From NCBI RefSeq assembly GCF_002646595.1, contig NZ_PDUD01000001.1:1-64000 (forward strand): DNA of 64,000 nucleotides, read 5' to 3'. The position numbers were made by a program, and so were the translations under genes. Under the pieces are notes generated by a model that was not told the DNA's origin, ran no database searches, and was given only the letters and a program-made list of their open reading frames with translations. Shown one piece after another: positions 54,427-63,967 of the stretch; positions within the stretch are counted from its first letter, which is position 1; each line of letters starts with the position of its first letter. The stretch is from Flavilitoribacter nigricans DSM 23189 = NBRC 102662. Its GTDB lineage: Bacteria > Bacteroidota > Bacteroidia > Chitinophagales > Saprospiraceae.

Positions 54427-54514
54427 GTAAGTTGGATATTTCGTTTTAAAATTCAAGATACAGAAACTTATCGTATTTTAGCCCACATTCAAAAATTGAA
54501 CCGTTGAGTAAAAG

Positions 54515-55207
54515 ATGCATAAGTATTACGGGGACAACGACAAATTATGGTTAGCAGTCGATTGTATTGTTTTTGGTTTTGACGAAGAAGGACTCAAGGT
54601 ATTGTTGATACGCCGGGATTTTGAACCGGAATTGGGGCAATTATCGCTGATGGGAGGTTTCGTTCAGGCTTCCGAAGATATTGATACCGCCGCCCACCGC
54701 GTGGTCGAAAAGCTGACCGGAATCTCGGACATCTACCTGGAGCAGCTACAGTCTTTCGGTCAGACGGATCGGGATCCCGCCGGACGGGTTGTGTCGATCG
54801 CCTATTTTGCACTGATCAATATTCAGGACTACAATACCGATCTCGGCAAAACCCATAATGCCACCTGGTATCCCGCGCAGAATGTACCCAGACTCATCTT
54901 TGACCACAATCAGATGGTCGAAATGGCCAAAAAGCGGCTGCGTTACAAGGCCTCCACTAAACCTATCGGTTTCGCTTTGCTGCCCAACAAGTTTACGATT
55001 CCACAGTTGCAGAAATTATATACCGCTATTTTCGAAACGCAACTCGACAGCGGCAACTTCAGCCGGCGGATCCATTCCCTCGGTATTCTCAAGCGGTTGA
55101 ACGAAAAACAACGCGGTCATTCCAAAAAAGGGGCTTTTTATTATATCTTCGATGAAGATAAATACCGGAAACTCGAAGACAGTGGGTATAGCTTTGTGAT
55201 CAAATAA
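54515..55207 (+). CDS. Nudix-related transcription regulator (NrtR/AraR-like)
   Basis: A 230-residue protein. The N-terminal half has the Nudix fold (LAVDCIVFGFDEEGLKVLLIRRDFEPELGQLSLMGGFV), but the catalytic box is degraded: after GFVQASEDIDTAAH come RVVEKLTG where active enzymes have REVxEExG. The C-terminal half (residues 145-230) is winged-helix-like (FTIPQLQKLYTAIFETQLDSGNFSRRIHSLGILKRL). This is the build of NrtR and the Bacteroidota arabinose regulator AraR. Loss of the Nudix box suggests a sensor rather than an enzyme. It faces the kelch genes. Confidence 0.88.
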   Translation: MHKYYGDNDKLWLAVDCIVFGFDEEGLKVLLIRRDFEPELGQLSLMGGFVQASEDIDTAAHRVVEKLTGISDIYLEQLQSFGQTDRDPAGRVVSIAYFALINIQDYNTDLGKTHNATWYPAQNVPRLIFDHNQMVEMAKKRLRYKASTKPIGFALLPNKFTIPQLQKLYTAIFETQLDSGNFSRRIHSLGILKRLNEKQRGHSKKGAFYYIFDEDKYRKLEDSGYSFVIK

Positions 55208-55317
55208 CAAAGCTCGAACTAAACAATTCACTATCAGCACCTTGCAGGCCACCGATTGAACGTTATCATGCATCCACCGATGAGGACCTGGGCACCCGGC
55301 TAAATTTCACGAGCCCC

Positions 55318-56121
55318 CTACTCCATCTGCCCGACCTGCAGCATCTTATCTTCCACTTCCTGGACCAGATCAATGAAGCGCTGATCGCGTTTGGTCTCCT
55401 TATTCCGGTTGAAAGGAAGGTCCACATGGATGTGGTGGACGAAGCGGGAAGGTGGCGCTTTCAGAATGTAAATATCATCTCCCAGATAGACCGCTTCCGA
55501 AATATCGTGCGTCACGAACACCACGGTTGGATGAAATTCGTGCCAGATGCTGGCCAACAGGTCCTGCATCTGCAGCCGGGTATTGATATCCAGCGCTCCG
55601 AAGGGTTCATCCATGAGCAAGATCTCCGGGTTGGCCATCAGGCTGCGGGCGATAGCCACCCGCTGGAGTTGCCCGCCGGAAAGCGTCGGGTACTGGGCAA
55701 ATTTGTGCTCGTGTCCGGCCAGTCCGACCCGTTCGATGATCTCCATGGCCTTCTCCCGGCGTTCTTTTTCCGGGATCCCCTGGTAACGCATTGCCAAAGC
55801 GACATTATCGAGCACCGTCATCCAGGGCAGGGAAGAGTACTGCTGGAAGACCATGCCCACTCTTTTGGCATCCGTGATCGGCTTGTCGTGGATCAGTACC
55901 TGACCGTCCGTCGGTTCCTGTAGTCCGGCAATGTAACGCAGGATGGTGGATTTACCGGAACCGGACGGGCCGAGGATCACCACGAACTGGCCCTGTGCGG
56001 GTTTATCTTCTACCAGAAAATCAAGGTTCTCCAGCACGTAGGTTTCGCCGCCGTCGTAACTTTGATTGATGTTTTTTAATCCGATGATATTAGCCTGTGC
56101 GGTATCGTTGAAAAGACTCAT
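55318..56121 (-). CDS. ABC transporter ATPase, nitrate/sulfonate/taurine type
   Basis: A 267-residue ATPase: Walker A GPSGSGKST (51-59), signature LSGGQLQRVAIARSL, Walker B ILLMDEPFGALD, and the H-loop in VVFVTHDISEAVYLGDDIYIL. It resembles SsuB/TauB/NrtD ATPases. The permease gene is 10 bp upstream in the same direction, so they form one unit. No substrate-binding protein is in the window. Confidence 0.94.
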   Translation of the reverse strand: MSLFNDTAQANIIGLKNINQSYDGGETYVLENLDFLVEDKPAQGQFVVILGPSGSGKSTILRYIAGLQEPTDGQVLIHDKPITDAKRVGMVFQQYSSLPWMTVLDNVALAMRYQGIPEKERREKAMEIIERVGLAGHEHKFAQYPTLSGGQLQRVAIARSLMANPEILLMDEPFGALDINTRLQMQDLLASIWHEFHPTVVFVTHDISEAVYLGDDIYILKAPPSRFVHHIHVDLPFNRNKETKRDQRFIDLVQEVEDKMLQVGQME

Positions 56122-56130
56122 ATTCTGTTT

Positions 56131-57246
56131 TTAGTCGACCAGTGATTTTTGTAAACGAAATTCTCCAAACGCCATAAGGATTACCGCAGCTACGGCTACT
56201 AATCCGGCCAGATTGCCGATCATCCCGCCCAGTGCCGGAATGATGATGGGTACCAGGATGGCCAGCGCAGCGGCCAGGATCAGGGCCATCAGTCCGTACT
56301 CTACTTCTTTGATGCCGGTAGGATTAGTCTTGTAATATTTGTGCGCAAAAAACCGTCGGTCCATGTAGTCGAAAAGGCGATCCTGCAGAAAGCCCACCAG
56401 AATGATGACCATCAGCAAAGCGAATACCCGGTCCAGCTGCCCCTGCCGCTGCTTGAGGTAAATGAGCGCTCCGATACCGCCGCCCTGCCGGTTCAGCAAT
56501 TCGGCAATAATAATGTACGTCCAGGAAATAGCCGTGAGCACCCGAATATCATCCATCAGCTTGGACATGACGGCTGGCCAGTACACCGTTTTAATGGTCT
56601 GCCAGTCGGTTGCCCCGAGCGTGAAGGTGGTTTTGAGAAAGACGTCGTCCACTTCGTTAATTCGCTGGACGACCACCGGTAAGAGGTACACCAGAATACC
56701 AAAAGCCAGAAAGGCGATCTTCATCTGGTCTTCCAGACCGAACCAGGTAATGAACACGACCGTCACCGCCGTCAGCGGAAGATAACGTAGGGTATCGACC
56801 TGCCGGCTGAACAAACCGCGAAAGACCGGTAGCAGTCCGATCAGAAAACCCAATGGAATAGCCAATATAACTGCCCAGAAATACCCCTGCAGGTTCAGCC
56901 AGATGGAGCGGAAGGTATTGTAAAACAAACGGTCTTCCTGTACCAGCGGTTTAAAGGCCGCAATGGTCTGATCGGGCCGGGGAAGTAAAGGGTATACCTT
57001 TTCGAATTCCGTTGCGTTAGCCAGAGCAATGGAGTCCGCCCGGAGGATAGAGTCGCGTTTCGCCTGGGCCAGTGAATCCTGGCCAAGAGAAGACGGCAAG
57101 CGGGAATTGAGATCAACCAGCGGCCGGTCTACAGCCAATATTTCAGCCATGAGCCACCAGAATAATACAAAAATGATTATTCCGACAATGCCTAATACCA
57201 GCTTTTGAGATTTGGTTAAATTACCACGAAGTTTGAATAGGTTCAT
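56131..57246 (-). CDS. ABC transporter permease, SsuC/TauC type
   Basis: A 371-residue membrane protein. The N-terminal span (about 18-36) is followed by an unusual ~60-residue loop of extracytoplasmic type (RLPSSLGQDSLAQAKRDSI, ALANATEFEKVYPLLPRPDQT). Then come the standard permease core with the EAA-like region TTFTLGATDWQTIKTVYWPAVMSKLMDDIRV and further spans to the C-terminus. The extra pair of spans at the C-terminus (LILAAALAILVPIIIPAL) is beyond the core. It acts with the ATPase gene downstream. Confidence 0.9.
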   Translation of the reverse strand: MNLFKLRGNLTKSQKLVLGIVGIIIFVLFWWLMAEILAVDRPLVDLNSRLPSSLGQDSLAQAKRDSILRADSIALANATEFEKVYPLLPRPDQTIAAFKPLVQEDRLFYNTFRSIWLNLQGYFWAVILAIPLGFLIGLLPVFRGLFSRQVDTLRYLPLTAVTVVFITWFGLEDQMKIAFLAFGILVYLLPVVVQRINEVDDVFLKTTFTLGATDWQTIKTVYWPAVMSKLMDDIRVLTAISWTYIIIAELLNRQGGGIGALIYLKQRQGQLDRVFALLMVIILVGFLQDRLFDYMDRRFFAHKYYKTNPTGIKEVEYGLMALILAAALAILVPIIIPALGGMIGNLAGLVAVAAVILMAFGEFRLQKSLVD

Positions 57247-57366
57247 AGGTTAAAGGTGGTGGAAAATGGACAATTATAAAACTAATTTTGGAAAATCTTT
57301 TAAAGGCGAAGTGGTTTATTTTTCGGTATTGTTCTATCTTCCCGTCCCACCAATTTGGGTCTGTGC

Positions 57367-58203
57367 ATGAAATTGTTCTTATTTTTCACCAAATACTTTT
57401 TTCGGTTCTTTAAATTCTACTGGCGGGCCCAAACCTGTTACGATGTACATTCTCCTTTTGTTTCAGCGCTCGTAGCCAATACGATCGAAGACCACCGATG
57501 GTATTACATTTTTGATGATGTAACGGCCCTCCGGGAAACCCTGGCCCTCAATGATGACCCGGTCGGGGTAGTGGATCACGGAGCCGGATCCCAACTTGGC
57601 CATAAAAAAACAACCTCCGTCTGTAAGATCGCCAGGTATTCGGCGATTGACCCCGCTGCGGGCCGCCTGCTTTTTCGGATCTGTAAATTTCTGCATCCGG
57701 CTTCCTTCCTGGAATTGGGTACCTCACTCGGCGTTTCCGCCTTTTACCAGATGGCCGCCAACCGCAATGCCAGATTTATCACCGTAGAAGGTAACCCGGA
57801 GATTGCCGCCATTGCCCGTCAAAACTTTCAAAAAGCGGAGCTCGATCAAATCCGGGTATTCGAGGGGCCATTTCGGGAAGTTCTTCCCGGTGTGATCCGG
57901 GATAACGACAGGATCGATTTCTTCCACTTCGACGGGGATCACCGTTTCCAGCCAACTGTCGATTATTTTGAGCAGTGCCTGCAGCTCGCTCACAACGACA
58001 GTGTTTTCTGTATTGGCGATATCTACTGGTCCGAAGAAATGGAACGCGCCTGGCAGCAGCTCAGAAAACATCCACGGGTGCGGCTCAGCGTAGATCTTTT
58101 CCATTTCGGATTGCTGTTCCTGCGCTCCGAACAGATAGAAAAAGAGCATTTTACCCTGGTGCCCAGCCGCTGGAAACCCTGGAGAATGGGCTTTTTTTCC
58201 TGA
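57367..58203 (+). CDS. class I SAM-dependent methyltransferase-like protein
   Basis: About 278 residues from ATG at 57367; a TTG start at 57355 is possible but adds little. The SAM-binding motif I is in SFLELGTSLGVSAFYQMA, with FITVEGNPEIAAIARQNF after it as the acidic motif and FFHFDGDHRFQPTVDYFE further on. The first ~25 residues (KLFLFFTKYFFRFFKFYWRAQ) are aromatic and basic and could touch the membrane. A related group in Bacteroidota is unassigned; substrate unknown. It sits alone between the divergent permease gene and the convergent pyruvate carboxylase gene. Confidence 0.85.
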   Translation: MKLFLFFTKYFFRFFKFYWRAQTCYDVHSPFVSALVANTIEDHRWYYIFDDVTALRETLALNDDPVGVVDHGAGSQLGHKKTTSVCKIARYSAIDPAAGRLLFRICKFLHPASFLELGTSLGVSAFYQMAANRNARFITVEGNPEIAAIARQNFQKAELDQIRVFEGPFREVLPGVIRDNDRIDFFHFDGDHRFQPTVDYFEQCLQLAHNDSVFCIGDIYWSEEMERAWQQLRKHPRVRLSVDLFHFGLLFLRSEQIEKEHFTLVPSRWKPWRMGFFS

Positions 58204-58283
58204 TCATTTGATAATGCGATATTACGATGGTGTATTTCCGACACCGCAATATCACATCATCAAATTATCTCATCACCAAATTA

Positions 58284-61200
58284 TCATTTCACTTCCAGTA
58301 CCAGATCGTCCTGTTCTACCAAAGTCTTTTCGGTAAGGAAGATCTTGGTAACCGTGCCTTCGATCGGCGAAGTGATCGTACTTTCCATCTTCATTGCTTC
58401 AATGATGAAAAGCGGCGTATTCATGGTCACCTCGTCCCCTTCCTCCACCAGGATCTTGGACAGGTTACCCTGCAGAGGTGCACCGATCTCATTCTGACCG
58501 GATGCTTTCCGGTGCATTACCACCTCGGAACGGGCGTTTTTATCGCGTACCGGCACGGAGCGGGTCTGGCCGTTCAGCTGGAAGATCACCAGGCGGTTGC
58601 CCAGTTCATCCGGCTCGGTCATATTCAGGTATTTGATCAATACGTTTTTCCCCGGACTCAGGGTAACGATGATCTCTTCGTTCGGTTTCAGACCGTAGAA
58701 GAAGGCCTTCGTGGGCAGGTTAGCTACCGTACCGTACATTTCCTGGAATTCGAAATATTCCTGGTATACTTTGGGATACAGGCGGTAAGCCAGGAAATCC
58801 CGGATCCCCAGGTCTTCGTCAAACCGGGAGCGGAAATCCGCCAGTTCGGCGTCAAAATCGATCTGATCGAGGTGGGCATTCGGCCGGTCCGTATAGGGCT
58901 TTTCATCCTTGAGGATGAGGTGTTGGATATCTGCCGGAAAACCTCCGTCAATCTGCCCCAGATCTCCCCGCATCAGCGCTTTCACACTATCCGGGAAAGA
59001 GAGTTTGGACCCTTTCTTGATCACATCTTCCTTACTCAATCCATTGGCGGTCATAAACATCGCCATGTCGCCGACCACTTTGGAAGAGGGTGTAACCTTG
59101 ATCAGGTCGCCAAAGAGCTCATTGGCCGCTTTATAATTCGCCTTGATCGTTTCGAATTGCTCTTCCAGTCCCAAAGCCCGGGCCTGGGGCCGCAGGTTGG
59201 AATACTGGCCGCCGGGGATCTCGTGCTCGTATACCTCAGCCGTACCCGCGCGCAATTCCGTCTCAAAGGGATAGTAATAGCGTCTCACCGCTTCCCAGTA
59301 GTTGGAAAACTGGTTGAGGGCATGGAAATTGATCTCACGCTCTTTCGGATAACCCTTCATCATTGCCACCAGGGAATTGAAGTTGGGCTGCGAGGTCAAT
59401 CCGGACATTGAACTGATGGCTACATCCACTACGTCGACCCCCACTTCAATCGCTTTCATATAAGTAGCGGCCTGAATGGAACTGGTATCGTGGGTATGCA
59501 GGTGAATGGGCAGATCCACGGTTTCCTTCAGGGCGGTGATCAGTTGCTCTGCGGCCAGTGGTTTCAGCAGACCGGCCATATCTTTGATTGCCAGAATGTG
59601 GGCGCCTTCATCTTCTAACCTTTTTGCCAGATCCAGGTAGTAGTCCAGCGTAAACTTCGTCCGCGCGGGATCGGTAATGTCTCCGGTGTAGCAAATACAG
59701 GCTTCGGCGATCGAGTTCGTCCGCTCGCGGACGGTACGAATGCTGACCTGCATCGCCTCTACCCAGTTGAGCGAATCAAAGATTCGGAATATGTCAATCC
59801 CGGCCTCAGCCGCTTCCTCGACGAATTTGATCACCAGGTTATCCGGATAGGCGGTATAGCCGACAGCATTACTTCCCCGCAGGAGCATCTGGAACAGCAC
59901 GTTGGGAATAGCCTGCCGCAGTTTCGTCAGTCGCCGCCAGGGGTCTTCCTTCAAGAAGCGCATGGAAACATCAAAAGTAGCGCCGCCCCACATTTCCATG
60001 GAGAATACCTGATCGCCCATGTGGTGGGCGTAGCTTTCGGCCACCTGCATCATATCGTAAGTCCGCATCCGGGTGGCCAGTAGCGACTGGTGGGCATCCC
60101 GGAAAGTGGTGTCGGTATAATGTATGCTGGGATCCGACTTCAGCCACTTGGCAAATGCCTCGGGGCCCAGTTCGGTCAGTTTATCTTTCGTACCTTTTGG
60201 CAAGGTAGCATACCGGTCAAAAGCCGGCACTTCCGGTTTGATGAACACCACACTTTCGTCGATGCTTTTCACATCCGGATTATCGTTCACGATCACATCC
60301 GCCAGATACAACAACATTTTGGTAGACCGGTCTCTCCAGTTGGGCGGTTCGAGCAGATCGGGATTTTCCTTAATGAAATTCACCGTAGCCTCACCGCTCT
60401 GGAATGTTTCGTTGCGCAACAGGTTCAGCAAGAAGCCGATGTTTGTCTTCACTCCCCGGATCCGGAATTCCCGAAGCGCGCGGTGCAGACGCTGGGCGGC
60501 GCCCGGCAAATTGCGCCCCCAACTGGTCACTTTCACCAGCATACTATCGAAATAGGGCGATATTTTGGCCCCGGGGAATGCACTGCCGGCATCGAGCCGG
60601 ATACCCATACCCGCCGCGGAGCGGTAGGCGATCAGGGTACCGTAGTCCGGTTTGAAATCTAGGGTCGGATCTTCCGTGGTTACCCGGCACTGAATGGCAC
60701 AACCACTGAGTTTGACATCCTCCTGACTTTGGATATCAATCTCCGGATTGGACAGGGCATATCCCATACCGATCAGGATCTGGGAGCGCACGATATCCAC
60801 GCCGGTCACCTGTTCGGTAATGGTGTGTTCCACCTGCACCCGGGGATTCACCTCAATGAAATAGATGTTTTCATCCTGATCGACCAGGAACTCTACCGTA
60901 CCGGCAAAGCTGTATCCAACTTCGCGGGTTAATCGCAGAGCGTAGTCATAAAGTTTATCCTTGGTATCTTGGGAAAGCGTCACGCAGGGTGCGATCTCGA
61001 CCACCTTCTGGAAACGACGCTGTACCGAGCAATCCCGCTCAAAAAGGTGAACGATATTGCCGTGCTTATCCCCGAGGATCTGTACTTCGATGTGTTTGGG
61101 GTTCTCAATGAATTTCTCCAGGAAAACGGTCCCATCGCCAAAAGCGGTCATCGCTTCGCCGCTGGCTTCCTGGTATTCGACCTTCAGGTTCTTTTCATCC

Positions 61201-61748
61201 CGAACGACCCGCATACCACGACCACCACCACCGGCTGCCGCTTTGATAATGACCGGAAAACCGATCCGGCGGGCCTCCTCCAGCGCAATATCTGCACTGG
61301 TGAGATCCTGGCGGCTATCTTCGATCAGCGGCACCTCAACTCTTCTGGCCAGCTTTTTGGCCGCCACTTTATCTCCCAGTTGTTCCATCACTTCCGCGGG
61401 AGGGCCGATGAACTCGATGCCGGCTTCTTCACATTTGCGGGCGAAGTGTACATTCTCACTCAGAAAACCGTAACCCGGATGGATGGCATCCACATTTTTA
61501 TCCTTAGCCAGACGAATGATCTCATCGATGTCCAGATAGGGTTTTAAGGGTTCGTCCTCAGAACCGATCTGATAGGCTTCATCCGCCTTGTAGCGGTGTA
61601 AAGAATATCGGTCTTCGTAAGTATAAATAGCAATCGTTCTCAAATTCAATTCCGCAGCAGCGCGCAATACCCGAATGGCGATCTCGCCCCGGTTGGCCAC
61701 CAATATCCGTTTGAATTTCTTGACGTTGTAGGTCATAGGCATCTTCAC
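58284..61748 (-). CDS. pyc: pyruvate carboxylase
   Basis: Carboxylates pyruvate to oxaloacetate with ATP, bicarbonate and biotin, to refill the TCA cycle. The full single-chain form is 1154 residues. The biotin carboxylase domain (about 12-460) starts RILVANRGEIAIRVLRAA and has AAGGGGRGMRVV. The carboxyltransferase domain (about 535-850) has DTTFRDAHQSLLATRMRTYDM. The biotin carrier domain at the end has EAMKM with Lys1120 as the biotin site. A second Met at residue 5 (61736) is an alternative start. It is followed by no same-strand partner. Confidence 0.97.
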   Translation of the reverse strand: MKMPMTYNVKKFKRILVANRGEIAIRVLRAAAELNLRTIAIYTYEDRYSLHRYKADEAYQIGSEDEPLKPYLDIDEIIRLAKDKNVDAIHPGYGFLSENVHFARKCEEAGIEFIGPPAEVMEQLGDKVAAKKLARRVEVPLIEDSRQDLTSADIALEEARRIGFPVIIKAAAGGGGRGMRVVRDEKNLKVEYQEASGEAMTAFGDGTVFLEKFIENPKHIEVQILGDKHGNIVHLFERDCSVQRRFQKVVEIAPCVTLSQDTKDKLYDYALRLTREVGYSFAGTVEFLVDQDENIYFIEVNPRVQVEHTITEQVTGVDIVRSQILIGMGYALSNPEIDIQSQEDVKLSGCAIQCRVTTEDPTLDFKPDYGTLIAYRSAAGMGIRLDAGSAFPGAKISPYFDSMLVKVTSWGRNLPGAAQRLHRALREFRIRGVKTNIGFLLNLLRNETFQSGEATVNFIKENPDLLEPPNWRDRSTKMLLYLADVIVNDNPDVKSIDESVVFIKPEVPAFDRYATLPKGTKDKLTELGPEAFAKWLKSDPSIHYTDTTFRDAHQSLLATRMRTYDMMQVAESYAHHMGDQVFSMEMWGGATFDVSMRFLKEDPWRRLTKLRQAIPNVLFQMLLRGSNAVGYTAYPDNLVIKFVEEAAEAGIDIFRIFDSLNWVEAMQVSIRTVRERTNSIAEACICYTGDITDPARTKFTLDYYLDLAKRLEDEGAHILAIKDMAGLLKPLAAEQLITALKETVDLPIHLHTHDTSSIQAATYMKAIEVGVDVVDVAISSMSGLTSQPNFNSLVAMMKGYPKEREINFHALNQFSNYWEAVRRYYYPFETELRAGTAEVYEHEIPGGQYSNLRPQARALGLEEQFETIKANYKAANELFGDLIKVTPSSKVVGDMAMFMTANGLSKEDVIKKGSKLSFPDSVKALMRGDLGQIDGGFPADIQHLILKDEKPYTDRPNAHLDQIDFDAELADFRSRFDEDLGIRDFLAYRLYPKVYQEYFEFQEMYGTVANLPTKAFFYGLKPNEEIIVTLSPGKNVLIKYLNMTEPDELGNRLVIFQLNGQTRSVPVRDKNARSEVVMHRKASGQNEIGAPLQGNLSKILVEEGDEVTMNTPLFIIEAMKMESTITSPIEGTVTKIFLTEKTLVEQDDLVLEVK

Positions 61749-62230
61749 TTAATTCGTTCAGAAAGGTACATTGATTCAGGTTGCACCAGCCGGAATGAAG
61801 TAGGCAGGAAAGAATAGAGAAGAACAACAGGAAAGAAAGTGGTGTGAACGTATTCATCCAGCGACTGGTAGTCTCTCAATTCGATCTCAATCCTTTTCAC
61901 CAAGCTGCATAGCAACCCAGATTAAATAAATAAGCGTGGGCATGGTTTTGGGAGGAAAGGAGATCATTGCTCCCGGTTCCTCGCTCCACGCCGGAACATA
62001 GTTCTACAGGTAGGGCTAAAATGGCCCGGTAAATTAGGGATATTCTACCAATATCCCTCAACTATCAGTTGTTTGCTAATAATTTTTAACGGAGAATGGG
62101 AAAAATAGAAAAAAAATCCAGAATCTTTGGATAAATCTACAGTCGTCTAATTTATTTTTCTACAGCTTCAAAGACTGCTTTCAGCCCCATTCCCATCCAA
62201 TATCGCTGTCGAAAGTCCTGGTAATAAAAA
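61749..62230. other. intergenic region upstream of pyruvate carboxylase
   Basis: No gene seen. Two hairpins are present: AGGGATAT/ATATCCCT (62036-62043 with 62051-62058) and a short GGGC/GCCC pair near 62012-62027. It should hold the promoter of pyc, but I found no exact TAnnTTTG on the minus strand. Confidence 0.5.
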
Positions 62231-62260
62231 AGATCGGTACCGAATACTCGATACCGATCT
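62221..62260 (-). terminator. terminator after the M43 protease gene
   Basis: Stem AGATCGGTA/TACCGATCT (62231-62239 with 62252-62260), followed on the minus strand by TTTTTTATTAC. Confidence 0.8.
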
Positions 62261-62322
62261 CCACCGTCCGAAGCTTAGGACAGTCTCTGCTGCCGCGCCG
62301 GTCGGTTTACAGAACGTTGGCT

Positions 62323-63612
62323 TTATACGCTAAAGAAGGCAGAAGCGCTCCAGTCCGTAGTCGTACCACATACGGCTCTTACCTGGAATTCGTAATCGCC
62401 GTTTCTCATACCGTTCAGCGTGGTGGAATTGGTGCTGGAAGAGACGGTCGTCCAGGCGCCGCCAAGTTCGCGGTAGCGTACTTCGAAGGTAGTACCGGAC
62501 TGGTTATCCCAGCTCAGATTCACTTTCTTCTTGTTTACGCTTGAGCTCAGACCGGTAGGCACTACACAGTCGCCGGTTGGCGGAGGTGTACCACCATCAT
62601 CGATCACATTCGGTGCATTATTCACCAGTACGGCCAGACTGGAAGCAACGTAATTTTCCATGCGGGTTGCCTGTCCGGCACTGAACATGTACATACAGGC
62701 ATCGTAAACGTAATCCATGTAGTTCATGTGCATATCCGTGCTACCGCAGGAGGCTACTCCTAATTCAGGACAGAAGGTCGTTTCACCGCTATAGTACGGA
62801 CCGGAAGAATCCGGGGTATCACCTACACCATCATCAGATCCGCAGCCGCCGCCCCAGATGTGATCCAGCAGGAGGTAGTGGCCCAGTTCATGGGTAAGGG
62901 TGCGACCCAGGTCGTACGGATAACCAGGAGTAACATCACCACAACCGGATCCGGAACCGAAGGCCTCGTCATCGATCACTACGCCGTCACCATCGCCGTC
63001 ACCTCCTAGCGGAGAGTAACCGAGATACTGAATGTTGCGCACAAAAATATTCAGATAACCGGCCCAGTTGCGATCGGAGTCGCCTCTGGTTGCATTGATG
63101 GTAACTGCGGGATCACCGTCCACCAGACCGTAACCGGAAGGGTGGTTAATGTTGGCTAACTCAAAGGTGATCGCAGCCTGGCCATTGCTTACCCCGGGGA
63201 AAAAGGAGGAAGCATTATTGTTCCATTCGCTAATGTCAGAGTTCGTGCCACCGTAATCGGCATTGAGGATGTCGATCTGGTTTTGCGCCTGGTCCCGCAG
63301 GCACTGTACGTCGATCGATCCCCGCAAACGCTGGTAGTGTACCGCTACCGGGATCACTACATTAGCCCGGCCGTTAAAGTTTGCCGTTTCGAGTTTGACG
63401 AATTTTCTCTGATGAAATTCGGCATAATCCGGATTCAACATCAGCTCTTCCATATGTTCCTCCATACCACAGGCACGGTGCGGAACATCTGCTGATTGAA
63501 CAATGGCATCTTCGGGATTACGAACATCCAATTGGTTGAGTGGGTCTTTTTGACATGCTACTGCGAACAATAACACACCGACTGCTAGTGCGAGTCTTTT
63601 GATTTTTAGCAT
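62323..63612 (-). CDS. M43 pappalysin-type metalloprotease lipoprotein with FN3 tail
   Basis: A 429-residue secreted protease. A signal and lipobox (VAC, Cys20) start it. The zinc-binding motif HELGHYLLLDH gives His241, Glu242, His245 and His251, and the Met-turn is in MHMNYMDY (Met299). Cysteine pairs flank the site. The C-terminal ~85 residues form a fibronectin type III domain (GLSSSVNKKKVNLSWDNQSGTTFEVRYRELG). M43B proteases cut extracellular proteins. It has its own terminator and a -7 element. Confidence 0.93.
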   Translation of the reverse strand: MLKIKRLALAVGVLLFAVACQKDPLNQLDVRNPEDAIVQSADVPHRACGMEEHMEELMLNPDYAEFHQRKFVKLETANFNGRANVVIPVAVHYQRLRGSIDVQCLRDQAQNQIDILNADYGGTNSDISEWNNNASSFFPGVSNGQAAITFELANINHPSGYGLVDGDPAVTINATRGDSDRNWAGYLNIFVRNIQYLGYSPLGGDGDGDGVVIDDEAFGSGSGCGDVTPGYPYDLGRTLTHELGHYLLLDHIWGGGCGSDDGVGDTPDSSGPYYSGETTFCPELGVASCGSTDMHMNYMDYVYDACMYMFSAGQATRMENYVASSLAVLVNNAPNVIDDGGTPPPTGDCVVPTGLSSSVNKKKVNLSWDNQSGTTFEVRYRELGGAWTTVSSSTNSTTLNGMRNGDYEFQVRAVCGTTTDWSASAFFSV

Positions 63613-63650
63613 TGCATACTAGTCTTTGGTAATCAAATTTGGTTGAATAG

Positions 63651-63658
63651 CAAATATA
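63651..63658 (-). promoter_or_regulatory. -7 element (TATATTTG) of the M43 protease gene
   Basis: CAAATATA on the plus strand reads TATATTTG on the minus strand, an exact TAnnTTTG match 39 bp before the start codon. The -33 position has TTTC rather than TTTG. Confidence 0.5.
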
Positions 63659-63902
63659 GTAAAAAAACGCAATTGTAGAAATCTATAAAAACGCCGTACA
63701 AAGTTTTGCACCAAAGTATAATGACAACGGCCAAATTGGGATTTCAAAATAATCATGAAATTTCCTGTAAACACCGGTACCCTCCTGTAACCCAGGCCAA
63801 GCCAAACCGCCAGATCACTGCCCTTTTTACCGACAAGCCTCAATAAAATGATCGCAACAGGTCGTCAGGTTCGGCTGGTCAAAGTCCATTATCCGCTGAT
63901 GA

Positions 63903-63910
63903 TACCTTTG
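63903..63910 (+). promoter_or_regulatory. -7 element (TACCTTTG), plus strand
   Basis: Exact TAnnTTTG match, 58 bp before a candidate ATG at 63968. No -33 TTTG match. Confidence 0.35.
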
Positions 63911-63967
63911 AATTAATTAATCCGATAGCTTTTCCATCTCGGACCTTCTTCCTTGCAGGTAAAAAAC

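Noticed and set aside
58227-59411. Long plus-strand ORF (394 residues) antisense to pyruvate carboxylase
   Set aside because: It is the mirror of a clearly coding gene with strong motifs; its protein has no recognisable family or signal.
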